A stretch of 64,000 nucleotides of DNA, taken from Nocardiopsis sp. FR4. GTDB taxonomy: Bacteria > Actinomycetota > Actinomycetes > Streptosporangiales > Streptosporangiaceae. Below the pieces are notes generated by a model. It saw only the letters and a program-made list of their open reading frames with translations. It searched no databases and was not told the DNA's origin. Made by a program: the position numbers and the translations under genes. Location: contig NZ_VWVV01000011.1 of assembly GCF_009830945.1 (NCBI RefSeq), positions 121,752 to 185,751 on the forward strand. The letters are read 5' to 3'. This document shows, piece after piece, positions 1 through 8,261 of this stretch; position 1 is the first letter of the stretch, and each line of letters begins with the position of its first letter.

Positions 1-1286
1 ACGAGCGCCACCGCCCGCCCCCCGGCGTGCGTGTACCGGAGGAAGGCCCGGCCGCCGAGGCGCTCCAGCAGCGCGTCCGCCACGGGGCCGGGGGCCGAGG
101 GCGTTCCGGTCCGCCGCGCCGACCGGCTCTCGTGGTGGGCCTGCCAGCGGGCGGACTCCAGCCGCTGCGCGAGAGCGGTACCCGTCGGTTCCTGCGCAAG
201 GGCGCCCTGGCCCACGGCGTTCGGACTGAGGGCCCGTCGGTAGCGCTCCGCGAGGCGGACCGTCGACGGCGTGCGCACCCGGGGGCCGGGCACGTGGGGT
301 ACCGCCCAGGACCGGGACAGCTCGGCCCAGTCCAGGGCCTTCGCCGGGTCCCCGGCGCGCAGGGCGCTCTCCAGCCCGGCCCGGACCACGTGCGGGTCCT
401 CGCACGCCTCCGCGAGCCAGGGGCCCGGCGGCGGGGGCACGGTGCCCCGCAGCGCGTCGAGCGCGTCCAGCGCCCGGTGCGCTGCGGCCCGCCAGCGCGT
501 GTGCGGTGTGGCGATCGGCCTGCGGACGGCCAGGGCCTCGCGCGCCCGGGCGACGGGGAGGTGTGCGCGGTCGCGCTCCGCGTACAGGGCGACGCCCTCC
601 AGGTGGGCGGCCAGCCGGTACCAGGGGGAGTGCGCGCCGACGATGGAGCGGACGCGGCGGGTGAGTTCCACGGTACGGCGCCGGCCGCCCCGCAGCAGCC
701 ACAGTTTGGCCTCGACCAGCAGGGCGCTTACCGACGAGGGGAGGCCCTCTGTCCAGGGGCCGTCCGCCAAGGCCTGTGCCGCCTCCTCCAGCAGCCCCTC
801 GGCCAGCAGCGCCTCGGCCAGGTCCGTGTGCAGGGCTCCCAGGCGGTCCGGGGGCAGACGCCCGGCCAGTCCGTGGAAGGTGGCGATGGCCGCGGAGGTG
901 TCCCCCCGGTACAGGCTCAGACAGCCCAGGTTCTGCTGGACCACCAGGTCCATGAGCGGCAGACCGCGCTCCCTGGCCAGGAAACGCGCCTCCCACAGGT
1001 GTTCCTCGGCCTGCTCGAAGTGTCCGCACAGCGTCCGCGCCAGCCCCAGGTTGAGCAGGAGGCCCGGCACCACCGGAGCCGACTCGGCCAGCGGATGGCC
1101 GCGCAGGCGCCGACGGGCGTCGGTGAGCAGGGTGACGGTCTGCTCGAACCTGCCGTCCTGTGCCAGCAGCACACCCCGGGTGACCTGGGCGAGCAGGGAT
1201 CTGCCCGGGTCCGGTGCGGTGCGGCCGATCTGGTGGGGGCGGTGGCGGACCGGGACGGGGGAGTCCGGCTGCGCGCGCAGGGACAC
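1..1286 (-). CDS. TPR-rich protein entering a CHAT domain, 3' part outside window
   Basis: About 428 codons are visible and the frame runs off the left edge, so the C-terminus is missing. The protein has helical repeats of TPR character in its first half, for example LLLNLGLARTLCGHFEQAEE and LHTDLAEALLAEGLLEEAAQ. The last visible residues, GGRAFLRYTHAGGRAVAL, resemble the first strands of a CHAT (caspase-HetF-TPR) domain; the catalytic His/Cys would lie outside the window. I chose the GTG at 1286, preceded by GAAAGG; the frame stays open to a stop near 1475, so an upstream TTG at 1379 is possible. It follows a small protein and a sigma factor on the same strand, a grouping known from actinomycetes. 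Function is inferred: a protease-like or scaffold protein tied to the sigma factor. Confidence 0.65.
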   Translation of the reverse strand, partial: MSLRAQPDSPVPVRHRPHQIGRTAPDPGRSLLAQVTRGVLLAQDGRFEQTVTLLTDARRRLRGHPLAESAPVVPGLLLNLGLARTLCGHFEQAEEHLWEARFLARERGLPLMDLVVQQNLGCLSLYRGDTSAAIATFHGLAGRLPPDRLGALHTDLAEALLAEGLLEEAAQALADGPWTEGLPSSVSALLVEAKLWLLRGGRRRTVELTRRVRSIVGAHSPWYRLAAHLEGVALYAERDRAHLPVARAREALAVRRPIATPHTRWRAAAHRALDALDALRGTVPPPPGPWLAEACEDPHVVRAGLESALRAGDPAKALDWAELSRSWAVPHVPGPRVRTPSTVRLAERYRRALSPNAVGQGALAQEPTGTALAQRLESARWQAHHESRSARRTGTPSAPGPVADALLERLGGRAFLRYTHAGGRAVAL

Positions 1287-1521
1287 GGGCGGGCGCCTTT
1301 CGCGGAGGGGGAGTGCCGGTCCCAGGAATAGCAGCGCTTCGGGGGCTGAGGGGAGTGGTCGGAGCCGATTCGCGGGCAATCGATGGGGCGAACCGGGGCA
1401 AGTCGGCTGAACGGCACGACCAGGAGTGTGTTCGTGCCTGCCGTCAATCCGGGTTCGGAGTGTCCTGTTCTGTCACGGCAGTGACGTGTCCGCCGGAGGG
1501 GTGCGCCGGGTGGGGAGGCGG

Positions 1522-1956
1522 TCAGATGGTGAACCAGCCGGTGACCACGGTCGTGGGAGCGACCCCGCTCAGGGAGAGGCTGATGGGTCCCGGGGGCAGG
1601 TCGGACAGGGAGAACGTCCCGTCCTCACCCACCCGCAGGCTCCGGACCGATCCCGGGCGGCGCACGTTCAGGACCGCGTGGTCGTACTCCCCGCAGGCCA
1701 GGCCCGACACCGCGCGCAGCCGTCCCCTGGCCTGGACCTGGAGGTACACGGTCACGCCCTCGTGCTCGAAACGCAGGCTGCTCACCACCGTTCCGTGCGC
1801 CTCCCCGTCCGCACAGCGGTGCGCCTCGGCCCCCGGAGCCGTCTCGGCGGCCAGCTCGGCCACCGCGGCGCCGTCGTCGCCCCGGTCGAAGGCGGCCAGG
1901 GCGGCGGACCGTCCGTCCAGTGCCCAGGGGGGAAGGCGGTCGCTCCGGTCCGTCAC
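1522..1956 (-). CDS. Small conserved protein between sigma factor and CHAT protein
   Basis: 144 aa, GTG start overlapping the sigma-factor stop by 4 bp (GTGA), so translation is probably coupled. No signal peptide or membrane segment. The N-terminal third is acidic and helical (LDGRSAALAAFDRGDDGAAV). The C-terminal half is strand-rich with a VGEDGTFSLSDLPPGPISLSL stretch, the pattern of a carboxypeptidase-regulatory or prealbumin-like beta-sandwich. That fold is a guess from pattern. The two visible Cys residues are far apart. Small proteins in this position are common between sigma and CHAT genes in actinomycetes, but no biochemical role is assigned. Confidence 0.7.
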   Translation of the reverse strand: MTDRSDRLPPWALDGRSAALAAFDRGDDGAAVAELAAETAPGAEAHRCADGEAHGTVVSSLRFEHEGVTVYLQVQARGRLRAVSGLACGEYDHAVLNVRRPGSVRSLRVGEDGTFSLSDLPPGPISLSLSGVAPTTVVTGWFTI

Positions 1957-2792
1957 GTGGGTTCCTCCAGGATGCGGCGGAGTCTGCGGATCATGCGGCG
2001 CCGCGAGTTCGCGGCTTCCCCCGGGTCCGTCCGGTCCTCGCCGGTGCCGGCCTCCTCGTCCAGGTAGCGCAGTGCCGCCCTGCGCTCGCCCGGGTCGACG
2101 AGCCGCCCGATCGCCCGGTGCAGCTCCTCGTGCCGCTCCTTGTGCAGGTACTCCGACTCGGGGCCGGGCACCTGGCCCGAGGACTCCAGGCGGCCGGGGT
2201 CGACGGGGCGCAGACGCTCGCTCTGGCGGCGCTGGCGCGCGCAGACGTCGCGGGTGACCCGGCGCAGCCAGCCGCGGAGGCTCGCGGGGGAGCGCAGGCG
2301 GGGCAGGTGCTGGTTGAGGGTCAGCCACACCGTCTGCACGGCGTCCTCCCGGTCCGGGGCGGACAGGCGGTAGGAGCGGGCGATGGCGTTCACCACGGGC
2401 AGGTGGCGGTCCACGATCGCCTCCCAGGCGCGGCGCTCTCCCAGGCAGGCCCGCCGTACGAGTTCGGCGTCGCCGGGGGAGTCGTCCGGGGCCGGAGGGA
2501 GCGGGGCCGGCCCGTTCCGTCCGGACACCTCCGGCGGGTTCCCGGGCGCCTCCGACGGGTCCTCGGGTGCCTCCTGCGGCTTGTCGGGTCCCTCCCCGGG
2601 GGCGTGGGGCGCCTCCTGCGGACCGGCGGATGCCTCCCCGGAGCCGTCGGGAGAATCGGAGCTGCCCGTGTCGCGGCCGGATGTGGCCGAAACCGGCGAG
2701 GGTGGGGGCGCTTCCTCCTCAGAAAAGGTCGAAAGTACGGTTTGAGGAGGTGTTCCAGCGCCATGGATGCCCTCGTGTGACTGGTCTGGCAC
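1953..2792 (-). CDS. ECF-like RNA polymerase sigma factor with long disordered N-terminus
   Basis: About 279 aa from the GTG at 2792; a GTG at 2807 with GGGAG upstream is an alternative. Residues 109-190 form a clear sigma region 2 (ELVRRACLGERRAWEAIVDRH, then DREDAVQTVWLTLNQHLPRLR and SLRGWLRRVTRDVCARQRRQ), which binds core polymerase and the -10 element. The first ~108 residues are low-complexity, rich in Pro, Glu, Ala and Gly with imperfect PQEAP/PSEAP repeats. The region-4 part (residues 225-279) is short and weak: LVDPGERRAALRYL is followed by a Gly/Asp-rich linker and SRRRMIRRLRRILEEPT, without a normal helix-turn-helix spacing. First gene of a three-gene operon ending in the CHAT protein. 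No anti-sigma factor gene is adjacent. Confidence 0.8.
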   Translation of the reverse strand: MPDQSHEGIHGAGTPPQTVLSTFSEEEAPPPSPVSATSGRDTGSSDSPDGSGEASAGPQEAPHAPGEGPDKPQEAPEDPSEAPGNPPEVSGRNGPAPLPPAPDDSPGDAELVRRACLGERRAWEAIVDRHLPVVNAIARSYRLSAPDREDAVQTVWLTLNQHLPRLRSPASLRGWLRRVTRDVCARQRRQSERLRPVDPGRLESSGQVPGPESEYLHKERHEELHRAIGRLVDPGERRAALRYLDEEAGTGEDRTDPGEAANSRRRMIRRLRRILEEPT

Positions 2793-3007
2793 ACCCGCCC
2801 CCACTATGATCGGACTCCCGCTCGCCGGGGTCCACGCTAGTCTCCGGGGCCTCTGGCCGCAGCGGGAACGCTGGAAAAGAGCAGTGTGAGCGCTGGTTCT
2901 CAGGGTGCCCTTGGGGCACAATGGGGCGAAAGCATTCAGGCGGGTATGCAACCTTCTCGTGGTACGAGGGCGTCGGGGAAGCGCACTCGTTCGTATCAGG
3001 AGGTTCG

Positions 3008-3502
3008 GTGTCCGCACGTGGCGTCTTGTACGTCCACTCCGCGCCCGCGGCGCTGTGCCCACACGTCGAGTGGGCGGTCGCGGGCGTTGTTGGAGTACCC
3101 GTGAAACTCGACTGGGTCGCCCAACCGGCGGCACCTGGCAACCACCGCGCCGAGCTCAACTGGCAGGGGAAGCCGGGCACCGCGGGCGCGGTGGCCTCGG
3201 CGCTGAACGCGTGGCAGCGCCTGCGCTTCGAGGTGACCGAGGAGGGGTCGCCCGGCTGCGACGGTATGCGCTACAGCTACACGCCGTCCCTCGGCATGTT
3301 CACCGCGCTCACCAGCGCCGCCGGCGAGGTCCTGGTGCCCGAGGGCCGTCTGCGCCTGGCCGTGGAGCAGGCCGCGGCCAACGGCACCGATCTGGCCGCC
3401 GAGATCGACCGCCTCACCGGGCGTGCCTGGGACGAGGAACTGGAGCCCTTCCGCTACGCGGGTGACGGGGCCCCGGTGCGCTGGCTCCACGCGGTGGGCT
3501 GA
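3008..3502 (+). CDS. DUF3145 family protein
   Basis: 164 aa. GTG start chosen because AGGAGG sits four bases upstream and the product then begins at the conserved family N-terminus, VSARGVLYVHSAPAALCPHVEWAVAGV. Other hallmark stretches are LDWVAQPAAPGNHRAELNWQG, LRFEVTEEGSPGCDGMRYSYTP and GMFTALTSAAGEVLVPEGRL. The family is restricted to actinobacteria and of unknown function; no catalytic residue is known to me. No signal peptide or membrane segment, so cytoplasmic. The gene stands alone, divergent from the sigma-factor operon, with about 210 bp of shared upstream DNA. Length and sequence are normal for the family. Confidence 0.9.
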   Translation: MSARGVLYVHSAPAALCPHVEWAVAGVVGVPVKLDWVAQPAAPGNHRAELNWQGKPGTAGAVASALNAWQRLRFEVTEEGSPGCDGMRYSYTPSLGMFTALTSAAGEVLVPEGRLRLAVEQAAANGTDLAAEIDRLTGRAWDEELEPFRYAGDGAPVRWLHAVG

Positions 3503-3594
3503 TGCGCGCGGCCCTGCGGCCGGTTCGTGGCGCACCCGCGACGGGCTAGCCCGACAGGGCACCGCCCCGGACCCCGGCGGTGGGCCCCGTTCCG

Positions 3595-4146
3595 TCACGG
3601 CGGTTCCCCATCGCTGGGCCAGATGGCCGAGGCGAGCAGGACCGCGGCCCAGATCCCCAGGGGTACCAGCGGCCAGTAGGGCACGAGTTCGCCGTCCATC
3701 AGGCTGACCACACCCCACACCCCGGTGAGGATCACCGCCACGCCCAGCCACCAGCGCCACTCCTCACCCCACTCCCGCCAGGGCACGGAGAGCACGGACA
3801 CCTCACGGGGCCCGTCCGGGCGGGAGCTCGGTCCTTCGGAGGGGGAGCCCGGTCCTGCGGAGGGGGAGCGGGGAACGCGCTCGGGGCCGGGCCGGGGCAC
3901 CCCGGCGCGCGGATCCCCCGGTTCCGCGCCGGTTCCGCGCAGGGGGAGCGGGGGGTAGGGCAGATCCCTGGTCAGCGCGCGCAGTTCGCCCCAGAACACG
4001 GCGCCCAGGGCCAGGTCCACCCGGCGGTCGTACTCCCCGTGGTCCAGGCGGCCCTCGACGAACGCGGTGGTGAGGCGGTCCACGGTCAGGTCGCGTTCTG
4101 CGTCCGAGGCACGCATCCGGTGCGGCGGCAGACGTTCGTCCCCCAC
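3595..4146 (-). CDS. DUF1707 domain membrane protein
   Basis: 183 aa from a GTG preceded by GGTGGGAA; an ATG at 4116 beginning MRASDAERDL is the alternative but has no ribosome site. The N-terminal DUF1707 (SHOCT-like) domain reads RASDAERDLTVDRLTTAFVEGRLDHGEYDRRVDLAL. A Pro/Gly/Ser-rich linker follows, then two hydrophobic helices near the C-terminus (WWLGVAVILTGVWGVVSL and YWPLVPLGIWAAVLLASAIW). DUF1707 occurs in many actinobacterial membrane proteins with no settled function; it may mediate oligomerisation at the membrane. Monocistronic, convergent with the DUF3145 gene. Confidence 0.8.
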   Translation of the reverse strand: MGDERLPPHRMRASDAERDLTVDRLTTAFVEGRLDHGEYDRRVDLALGAVFWGELRALTRDLPYPPLPLRGTGAEPGDPRAGVPRPGPERVPRSPSAGPGSPSEGPSSRPDGPREVSVLSVPWREWGEEWRWWLGVAVILTGVWGVVSLMDGELVPYWPLVPLGIWAAVLLASAIWPSDGEPP

Positions 4147-4325
4147 TTCCCACCCCCAAAGGCGCGAGTCGTGACCACACGATACGCGCCGTGCCCGGAG
4201 TGCAAAAGGGACACGCGGGAAAGTCGGCCCGCCGGGTCGCGCGGTCCCTCCCGGCGCGGCCCGCGGACCCCTCCCGGGTGTGCCGTACGGGCCCTTCCCG
4301 GCCCACCGTGCGAGCCCTCCGGAGG

Positions 4326-5126
4326 TCAGCCGGACAGCCAGCGGGCGACCGCCCGGCAGGTGTCCGGGTCGGCGGCGCCGACCAGCCCGGTGTGCTCGTA
4401 GGGGCCGTGGTAGCCGAACGGCGTTCCGTCCAGCCGGGTGACCAGCCCGCCCGCCTCCTCCAGGACCAGGGCGGGCGCGGCCACGTCCCAGTCGCGCACC
4501 GGAACGTCCTTGACGAACAGGTGTGCCGAGCCGTCGGCCACCAGGCACAGCTTCAGGGAGATGCTTCCGCTCTCCAGGTACTCGCGGTAGCCGAACCGGT
4601 TCCGCACCCGGAGGGCGATCCCCCGCGGTTCGGGGGTGTTGTCGGTGAGTACGCCCCGGCCGGGGGGAGCGTCCCCGAGGGGCGGCAGCGGGGCCCCGTC
4701 GCGGCGGGCGCCCCGGCCGCGTACGGCCGTGTACAGGGTCTGGGGCTCGGGGGCGAACACCGCGGCGACCTCCGGCCGGCCACCGGCCACCAGCGCCGCC
4801 TGGGTGACGTATCCGGGAAACCCGTGCGCGTAGCTGGCGGTGCCGTCGATGGGGTCGATCAACCAGTACCGGGGCGGCCTGTCCCGGCTCAGGGACGCCG
4901 GGTCCTCCTCGCTGACCACGGGGATCCGCCCGTCGATCGCGGTCAGGCGCTCCGACAGCGCCCGGTGGGCCATGGCGTCGGCCCGTGCCTTGAACTGGCT
5001 GCCCTCCCACTCTCCGCTCAGGGCCGAGGGGTCCGAGCGCCACCGGCGGAGCAGGGCGCCGACCTCGACGACGGCCGCGGCCACGGCCTGGGACAGACGG
5101 TGCGTACCGGCGGACGGGCCGCTCAC
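4326..5126 (-). CDS. Inositol monophosphatase-family phosphatase, 3'(2'),5'-bisphosphate nucleotidase-like
   Basis: 266 aa, GTG start overlapping the stop of the upstream ATP-grasp gene by 4 bp, so the two are coupled. It carries the Mg/Li-sensitive phosphatase motifs: VVSEEDP for metal binding, WLIDPIDGTASYAHGFPGY (DPIDGT signature) and RDWDVAAPALVLEEAGG (WDxAA) near the C-terminus. Length matches CysQ/IMPase proteins. The family hydrolyses inositol phosphates, 3'-phosphoadenosine 5'-phosphate or sugar phosphates; the sequence does not tell which substrate. Cytoplasmic. The pairing with an ATP-grasp ligase suggests a dedicated small-molecule pathway instead of general sulfur metabolism; that is inference. 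Confidence 0.85.
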   Translation of the reverse strand: MSGPSAGTHRLSQAVAAAVVEVGALLRRWRSDPSALSGEWEGSQFKARADAMAHRALSERLTAIDGRIPVVSEEDPASLSRDRPPRYWLIDPIDGTASYAHGFPGYVTQAALVAGGRPEVAAVFAPEPQTLYTAVRGRGARRDGAPLPPLGDAPPGRGVLTDNTPEPRGIALRVRNRFGYREYLESGSISLKLCLVADGSAHLFVKDVPVRDWDVAAPALVLEEAGGLVTRLDGTPFGYHGPYEHTGLVGAADPDTCRAVARWLSG

Positions 5127-6202
5127 CGGGCACGCACCGGCGCCACGGTGGCCTCGCCGCCCGAGGCCAGCCGCCGGGGCGGCTCCGGGTCGCCCGCGGG
5201 CGCGGGGGAGATGCCGTGCGCGGCGAACTCCTCCTCGTCGAGGAAGTCGTCGGTCCAGCGGCGCACCATCGCCACGCCCTCGCGCCAGTCGTCGGTCAGA
5301 CGGGGGCCCTCGGCGACGGCCTGCCGCAGGAGGCCGGTGATCTCGTCGACCCCGGCCGCGGCGGTCAGCGAGGCGGTGGAGGAGAAGCGCGGATTGATCT
5401 CGAACACCCGCGGCCGGCCCCGGTCGTCCAGGCACAGCTGCACGTTGAACGGCCCGTCCGCGCGCAGGGCGGTCTGCACCGCCCGGCACACGCGGTCCAC
5501 CTCCGGGTGGCGCCGGGTCACCGCGTACTTGGTGACCCCCTGCTTGAGGATGACCTCCTTGGGCACCACGGCCTGCACCTCGCCGTCGCGCCACACCACG
5601 ACCGAGACCGTGTACTCGGGGCCGGGAACCCGCTCCTGCACGATCAGCTCGTCGGCGGCGTAGCCGCCCTCGGACACCACGCGGGCCATGTCGCGGACCG
5701 AGTCGATCACCACCACACCGCGACTGCCCCGCCCGCTGCGCGGTTTGACGATGAGGCCCCCGCTGGCGGAGTCCGCCGCGTCGCTGGGCCACTCCGAGGC
5801 CAGCCAGGTGCGCGGGACACCGATCCCGGCGTCCTCCAGCTCCCGCATGAGCACGTACTTGTCCAGGCACGTGGAGACGAAGTCCAGCCGGGGCAGCAGG
5901 ACCGCCACCCCGTCCTTGGCGAGTTCGCCCACGCGGACCAGTTCCTCGTCCACCAGGGGGATGACGGCGGCGGCGCCCTCCTCGGCGCACAGGGCCCGCA
6001 TACGGGGCAGGAAGGCCTCGCTGTCCCCCGGCGGCACCAGGTGCCCGCGGTCGGCCAGGTACAGGCCGGGGGCGGTGGGGTCCACGTCGGTGGCCACCAC
6101 GCGGAACCCCTGTTCACGCAGGTTGAGGATGGTGCCCGGAGTGGGCGCCGATCCGGCTGTCGTCACCACGACGGTTGGTTTCCCCGCAGGCTGCTGTGGC
6201 AC
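5123..6202 (-). CDS. ATP-grasp ligase-like protein
   Basis: 359 aa, GTG start with GGGAGG eight bases upstream. The N-terminal pre-ATP-grasp Rossmann domain is PTVVVTTAGSAPTPGTILNL through DKYVLMRELEDAGI. The ATP-grasp core follows with GLIVKPRSGRGSRGVVVID (nucleotide-binding Lys and glycine loop), ELIVQERVPGPEYTVSVVV and the metal site FEINPRFSSTASL. The layout resembles carbamoyl-phosphate-synthase-like or PylC-like ATP-grasp proteins that join a carboxylate to an amine or thiol through an acyl phosphate. The substrate cannot be read. It forms a two-gene operon with the phosphatase downstream. About 210 bp upstream separates it from the PEBP gene; nothing else is recognisable there. Confidence 0.85.
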   Translation of the reverse strand: MPQQPAGKPTVVVTTAGSAPTPGTILNLREQGFRVVATDVDPTAPGLYLADRGHLVPPGDSEAFLPRMRALCAEEGAAAVIPLVDEELVRVGELAKDGVAVLLPRLDFVSTCLDKYVLMRELEDAGIGVPRTWLASEWPSDAADSASGGLIVKPRSGRGSRGVVVIDSVRDMARVVSEGGYAADELIVQERVPGPEYTVSVVVWRDGEVQAVVPKEVILKQGVTKYAVTRRHPEVDRVCRAVQTALRADGPFNVQLCLDDRGRPRVFEINPRFSSTASLTAAAGVDEITGLLRQAVAEGPRLTDDWREGVAMVRRWTDDFLDEEEFAAHGISPAPAGDPEPPRRLASGGEATVAPVRAR

Positions 6203-6415
6203 CGTTCGAACCCTCCCAGGCCTGGTCCTCGGACCGGATGCCTACCGAGCCTAGACCGCGGTACTGCCGGTTGGCCCGGAAATGGCCGAATTCGGTTGCC
6301 GGGTGAACCGGGAGGGCGGTTCGCGCGTGTACCTCCCGCCCCCCGGGAGGCGGCTCCCCGCCCCCCGAGGGGATGCCGGCCCCGGGAGAGGTCGGGCGCC
6401 GGGGGCGGGGTCCGG

Positions 6416-6946
6416 CTACGGCTGCTCGTAGACGGGGGTGACCATCGCGCGGCCGATGGCGTGTGAGAACAGGTTGAACCCGAGGAAGGCCGGGGACGCC
6501 GACGCGTCCAGGTCCAGGCTCGGCACGTCCACCGCGTGCACCACGAAGAAGTAGCGGTGCGGGCCGTGCCCGGAGGGCGGCGCGGCGCCGACGTAGCCGT
6601 GGGAGCCCGCGTCGTTGCGCAGGGTCACGGCCGGCTCCGGCAGCCCGGAACCGCTCCCGGCGCCCGACGCCAGCTCGGTGACCTCGGCGGGGATGTTGGC
6701 CACCGCCCAGTGCCAGAAGCCGCTGGCGGTGGGCGCGTCCGGGTCGAAGCAGGTGACGGCGAAGCTGCGCGTCCCCTCGGGGAAACCGCTCCAGGACAGG
6801 TGCGGCGAGACGTCCTCACCTCCGGCGCCCATGATCCCGCTGACCTGGGCCCGTGGCAGGGGCTTCCCGTCGGACACGTCGTCGCTCGTCACGGCGAAGG
6901 ACGCGACCTGGGGCAGGAACTCGTAGGGGGAGGGTGGCGTGGCCAC
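6416..6946 (-). CDS. YbhB/YbcL family PEBP-like protein
   Basis: 176 aa. GTG start with AAGGAGG seven bases upstream. Phosphatidylethanolamine-binding-protein fold with the family signatures [21 protein letters not shown] and [16 protein letters not shown], which line the anion-binding pocket, and a C-terminal [19 protein letters not shown] helix and strand. No signal peptide, so cytoplasmic. Bacterial members are thought to bind small anionic ligands or modulate kinases; no specific role is known. Monocistronic and divergent from the F420-type oxidoreductase gene. Confidence 0.9.
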   Translation of the reverse strand: MATPPSPYEFLPQVASFAVTSDDVSDGKPLPRAQVSGIMGAGGEDVSPHLSWSGFPEGTRSFAVTCFDPDAPTASGFWHWAVANIPAEVTELASGAGSGSGLPEPAVTLRNDAGSHGYVGAAPPSGHGPHRYFFVVHAVDVPSLDLDASASPAFLGFNLFSHAIGRAMVTPVYEQP

Positions 6947-7211
6947 GGAGGGGCCTCCTTCGTTCGTCTGTGTGCGCTCGTGCCGCCCGGTCGGAGCCGG
7001 GTGCCGCGGGGAGCGGCTGCTCCGGCTGCGGGCCCTACGAACATACGCCCCCGCGTGCGGGCGTGTCGTGGCGTGGGCGCCGTGTCGTCGAAAGAGCGGG
7101 AGGGGCGGAGCAAGGGGGAGCCGCTCTGGGACAACAGACCGACCGGGCGGTACGGTGCTGCCACCACGAAACAAGAACCGGATTCGGTCCCGACACCGAC
7201 AGGGAGTCGCC

Positions 7212-8177
7212 ATGACCACTCGCTGGGGCATCACCATCCCGCTGGAGGGCGTCCCGCTCCCCGAACAGAGGGCGATCATCGAAGCGATGCCCGACCTGGG
7301 GTACACCGACGCCTGGTCGGCCGAGGCCAGCGCCACCGACGCCTTCACCCCGCTCGCCCTGGCGAGCGTGTGGGCGCCCCGGCTGCGCCTGGGCACCGCC
7401 ATCGTGCCCGCCTACACGCGCGGTCCGGCGACCCTGGCGATGAGCGCCGCCACCATGGCCGCCGCCGCCCCGGGCCGCTTCGCCCTGGGCATCGGCACCT
7501 CCTCCAACGTGATCGTGGAGCGGTGGAACTCCATCCCCTTCGAGGAGCCCTTCAAGAAGGTGCGCGACACCCTGCGCTTCCTGCGGGCCGCCCTGGCCGG
7601 GGAGAAGGTCAAGGCTGACTACGACACCTTCAGCGTGCGGGGCTTCACGCTCGGAGCCGTCCCCGACCGGGTGCCGCCGCTGCTGGTCGCGGCACTGCGC
7701 CCGGGCATGCTCAAGCTCGCCGGGCGCGAGGGCGACGGCGCCGTCATCAACTGGCTCTCGGCCGGGGACGTGCGCACGGTGGCCCCGTACGTGCGCCGGT
7801 ACGGTGAGGACAAGGAGATCGTCGCGCGCGTCTTCGCCATCCCCGACACCGACCCCGAGACCGCCCGCGGCATCGGCCGCCGGGCCATCTGCGCCTACCT
7901 CAACGTCCCCGTCTACCGGGCCTTCCACGAATGGCTGGGCCGCGAGGAGCTGGCCCCGATGTGGAAGGCGTGGGAGGAGGGCGACCGCAGGGGAGCCCTG
8001 GCCGCGATCCCGGACGCGGTGGTGGACGACCTCATCGTGCACGGACCCGCCGAGCAGTGCCGCGAACGCATCCGCGCCTACACGGCCAACGGCGTGACCA
8101 CCCCGGTGATCGCCCCGATCGGGCCGCCGGACCGGGACCCGGCCGCCGTGGTCCGGGCCCTGGCCCCCGAGGGGTGA
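7212..8177 (+). CDS. LLM-class F420-dependent oxidoreductase
   Basis: 321 aa, ATG with AGGGAG upstream. Luciferase-like TIM-barrel fold: [19 protein letters not shown] at the first strand, a conserved [26 protein letters not shown] segment, [19 protein letters not shown] in the cofactor-binding region, and a C-terminal [16 protein letters not shown] segment typical of the F420-using branch. These enzymes transfer hydride between F420H2 or FMNH2 and diverse substrates; the substrate here is unknown. Monocistronic. A strong hairpin follows 27 bp after the stop. Confidence 0.88.
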   Translation: MTTRWGITIPLEGVPLPEQRAIIEAMPDLGYTDAWSAEASATDAFTPLALASVWAPRLRLGTAIVPAYTRGPATLAMSAATMAAAAPGRFALGIGTSSNVIVERWNSIPFEEPFKKVRDTLRFLRAALAGEKVKADYDTFSVRGFTLGAVPDRVPPLLVAALRPGMLKLAGREGDGAVINWLSAGDVRTVAPYVRRYGEDKEIVARVFAIPDTDPETARGIGRRAICAYLNVPVYRAFHEWLGREELAPMWKAWEEGDRRGALAAIPDAVVDDLIVHGPAEQCRERIRAYTANGVTTPVIAPIGPPDRDPAAVVRALAPEG

Positions 8178-8203
8178 CCGCCTCGACCCGGTGATCGCTC
8201 CGG

Positions 8204-8249
8204 CCCGTCCGCCGGGCCCGCCCCGCGCCGGGCGGGCCCGGCGGACGGG
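8204..8249. terminator. Long GC hairpin between convergent genes
   Basis: Perfect 20-bp inverted repeat, CCCGTCCGCCGGGCCCGCCC (8204-8223) and its complement (8230-8249), with a 6-base loop. It lies exactly between the convergent oxidoreductase and PucR genes. No U-tract follows, as is common for actinobacterial intergenic hairpins, so bidirectional termination or mRNA stabilisation is inferred. Confidence 0.7.
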
Positions 8250-8261
8250 GAGCGCCCGGTT

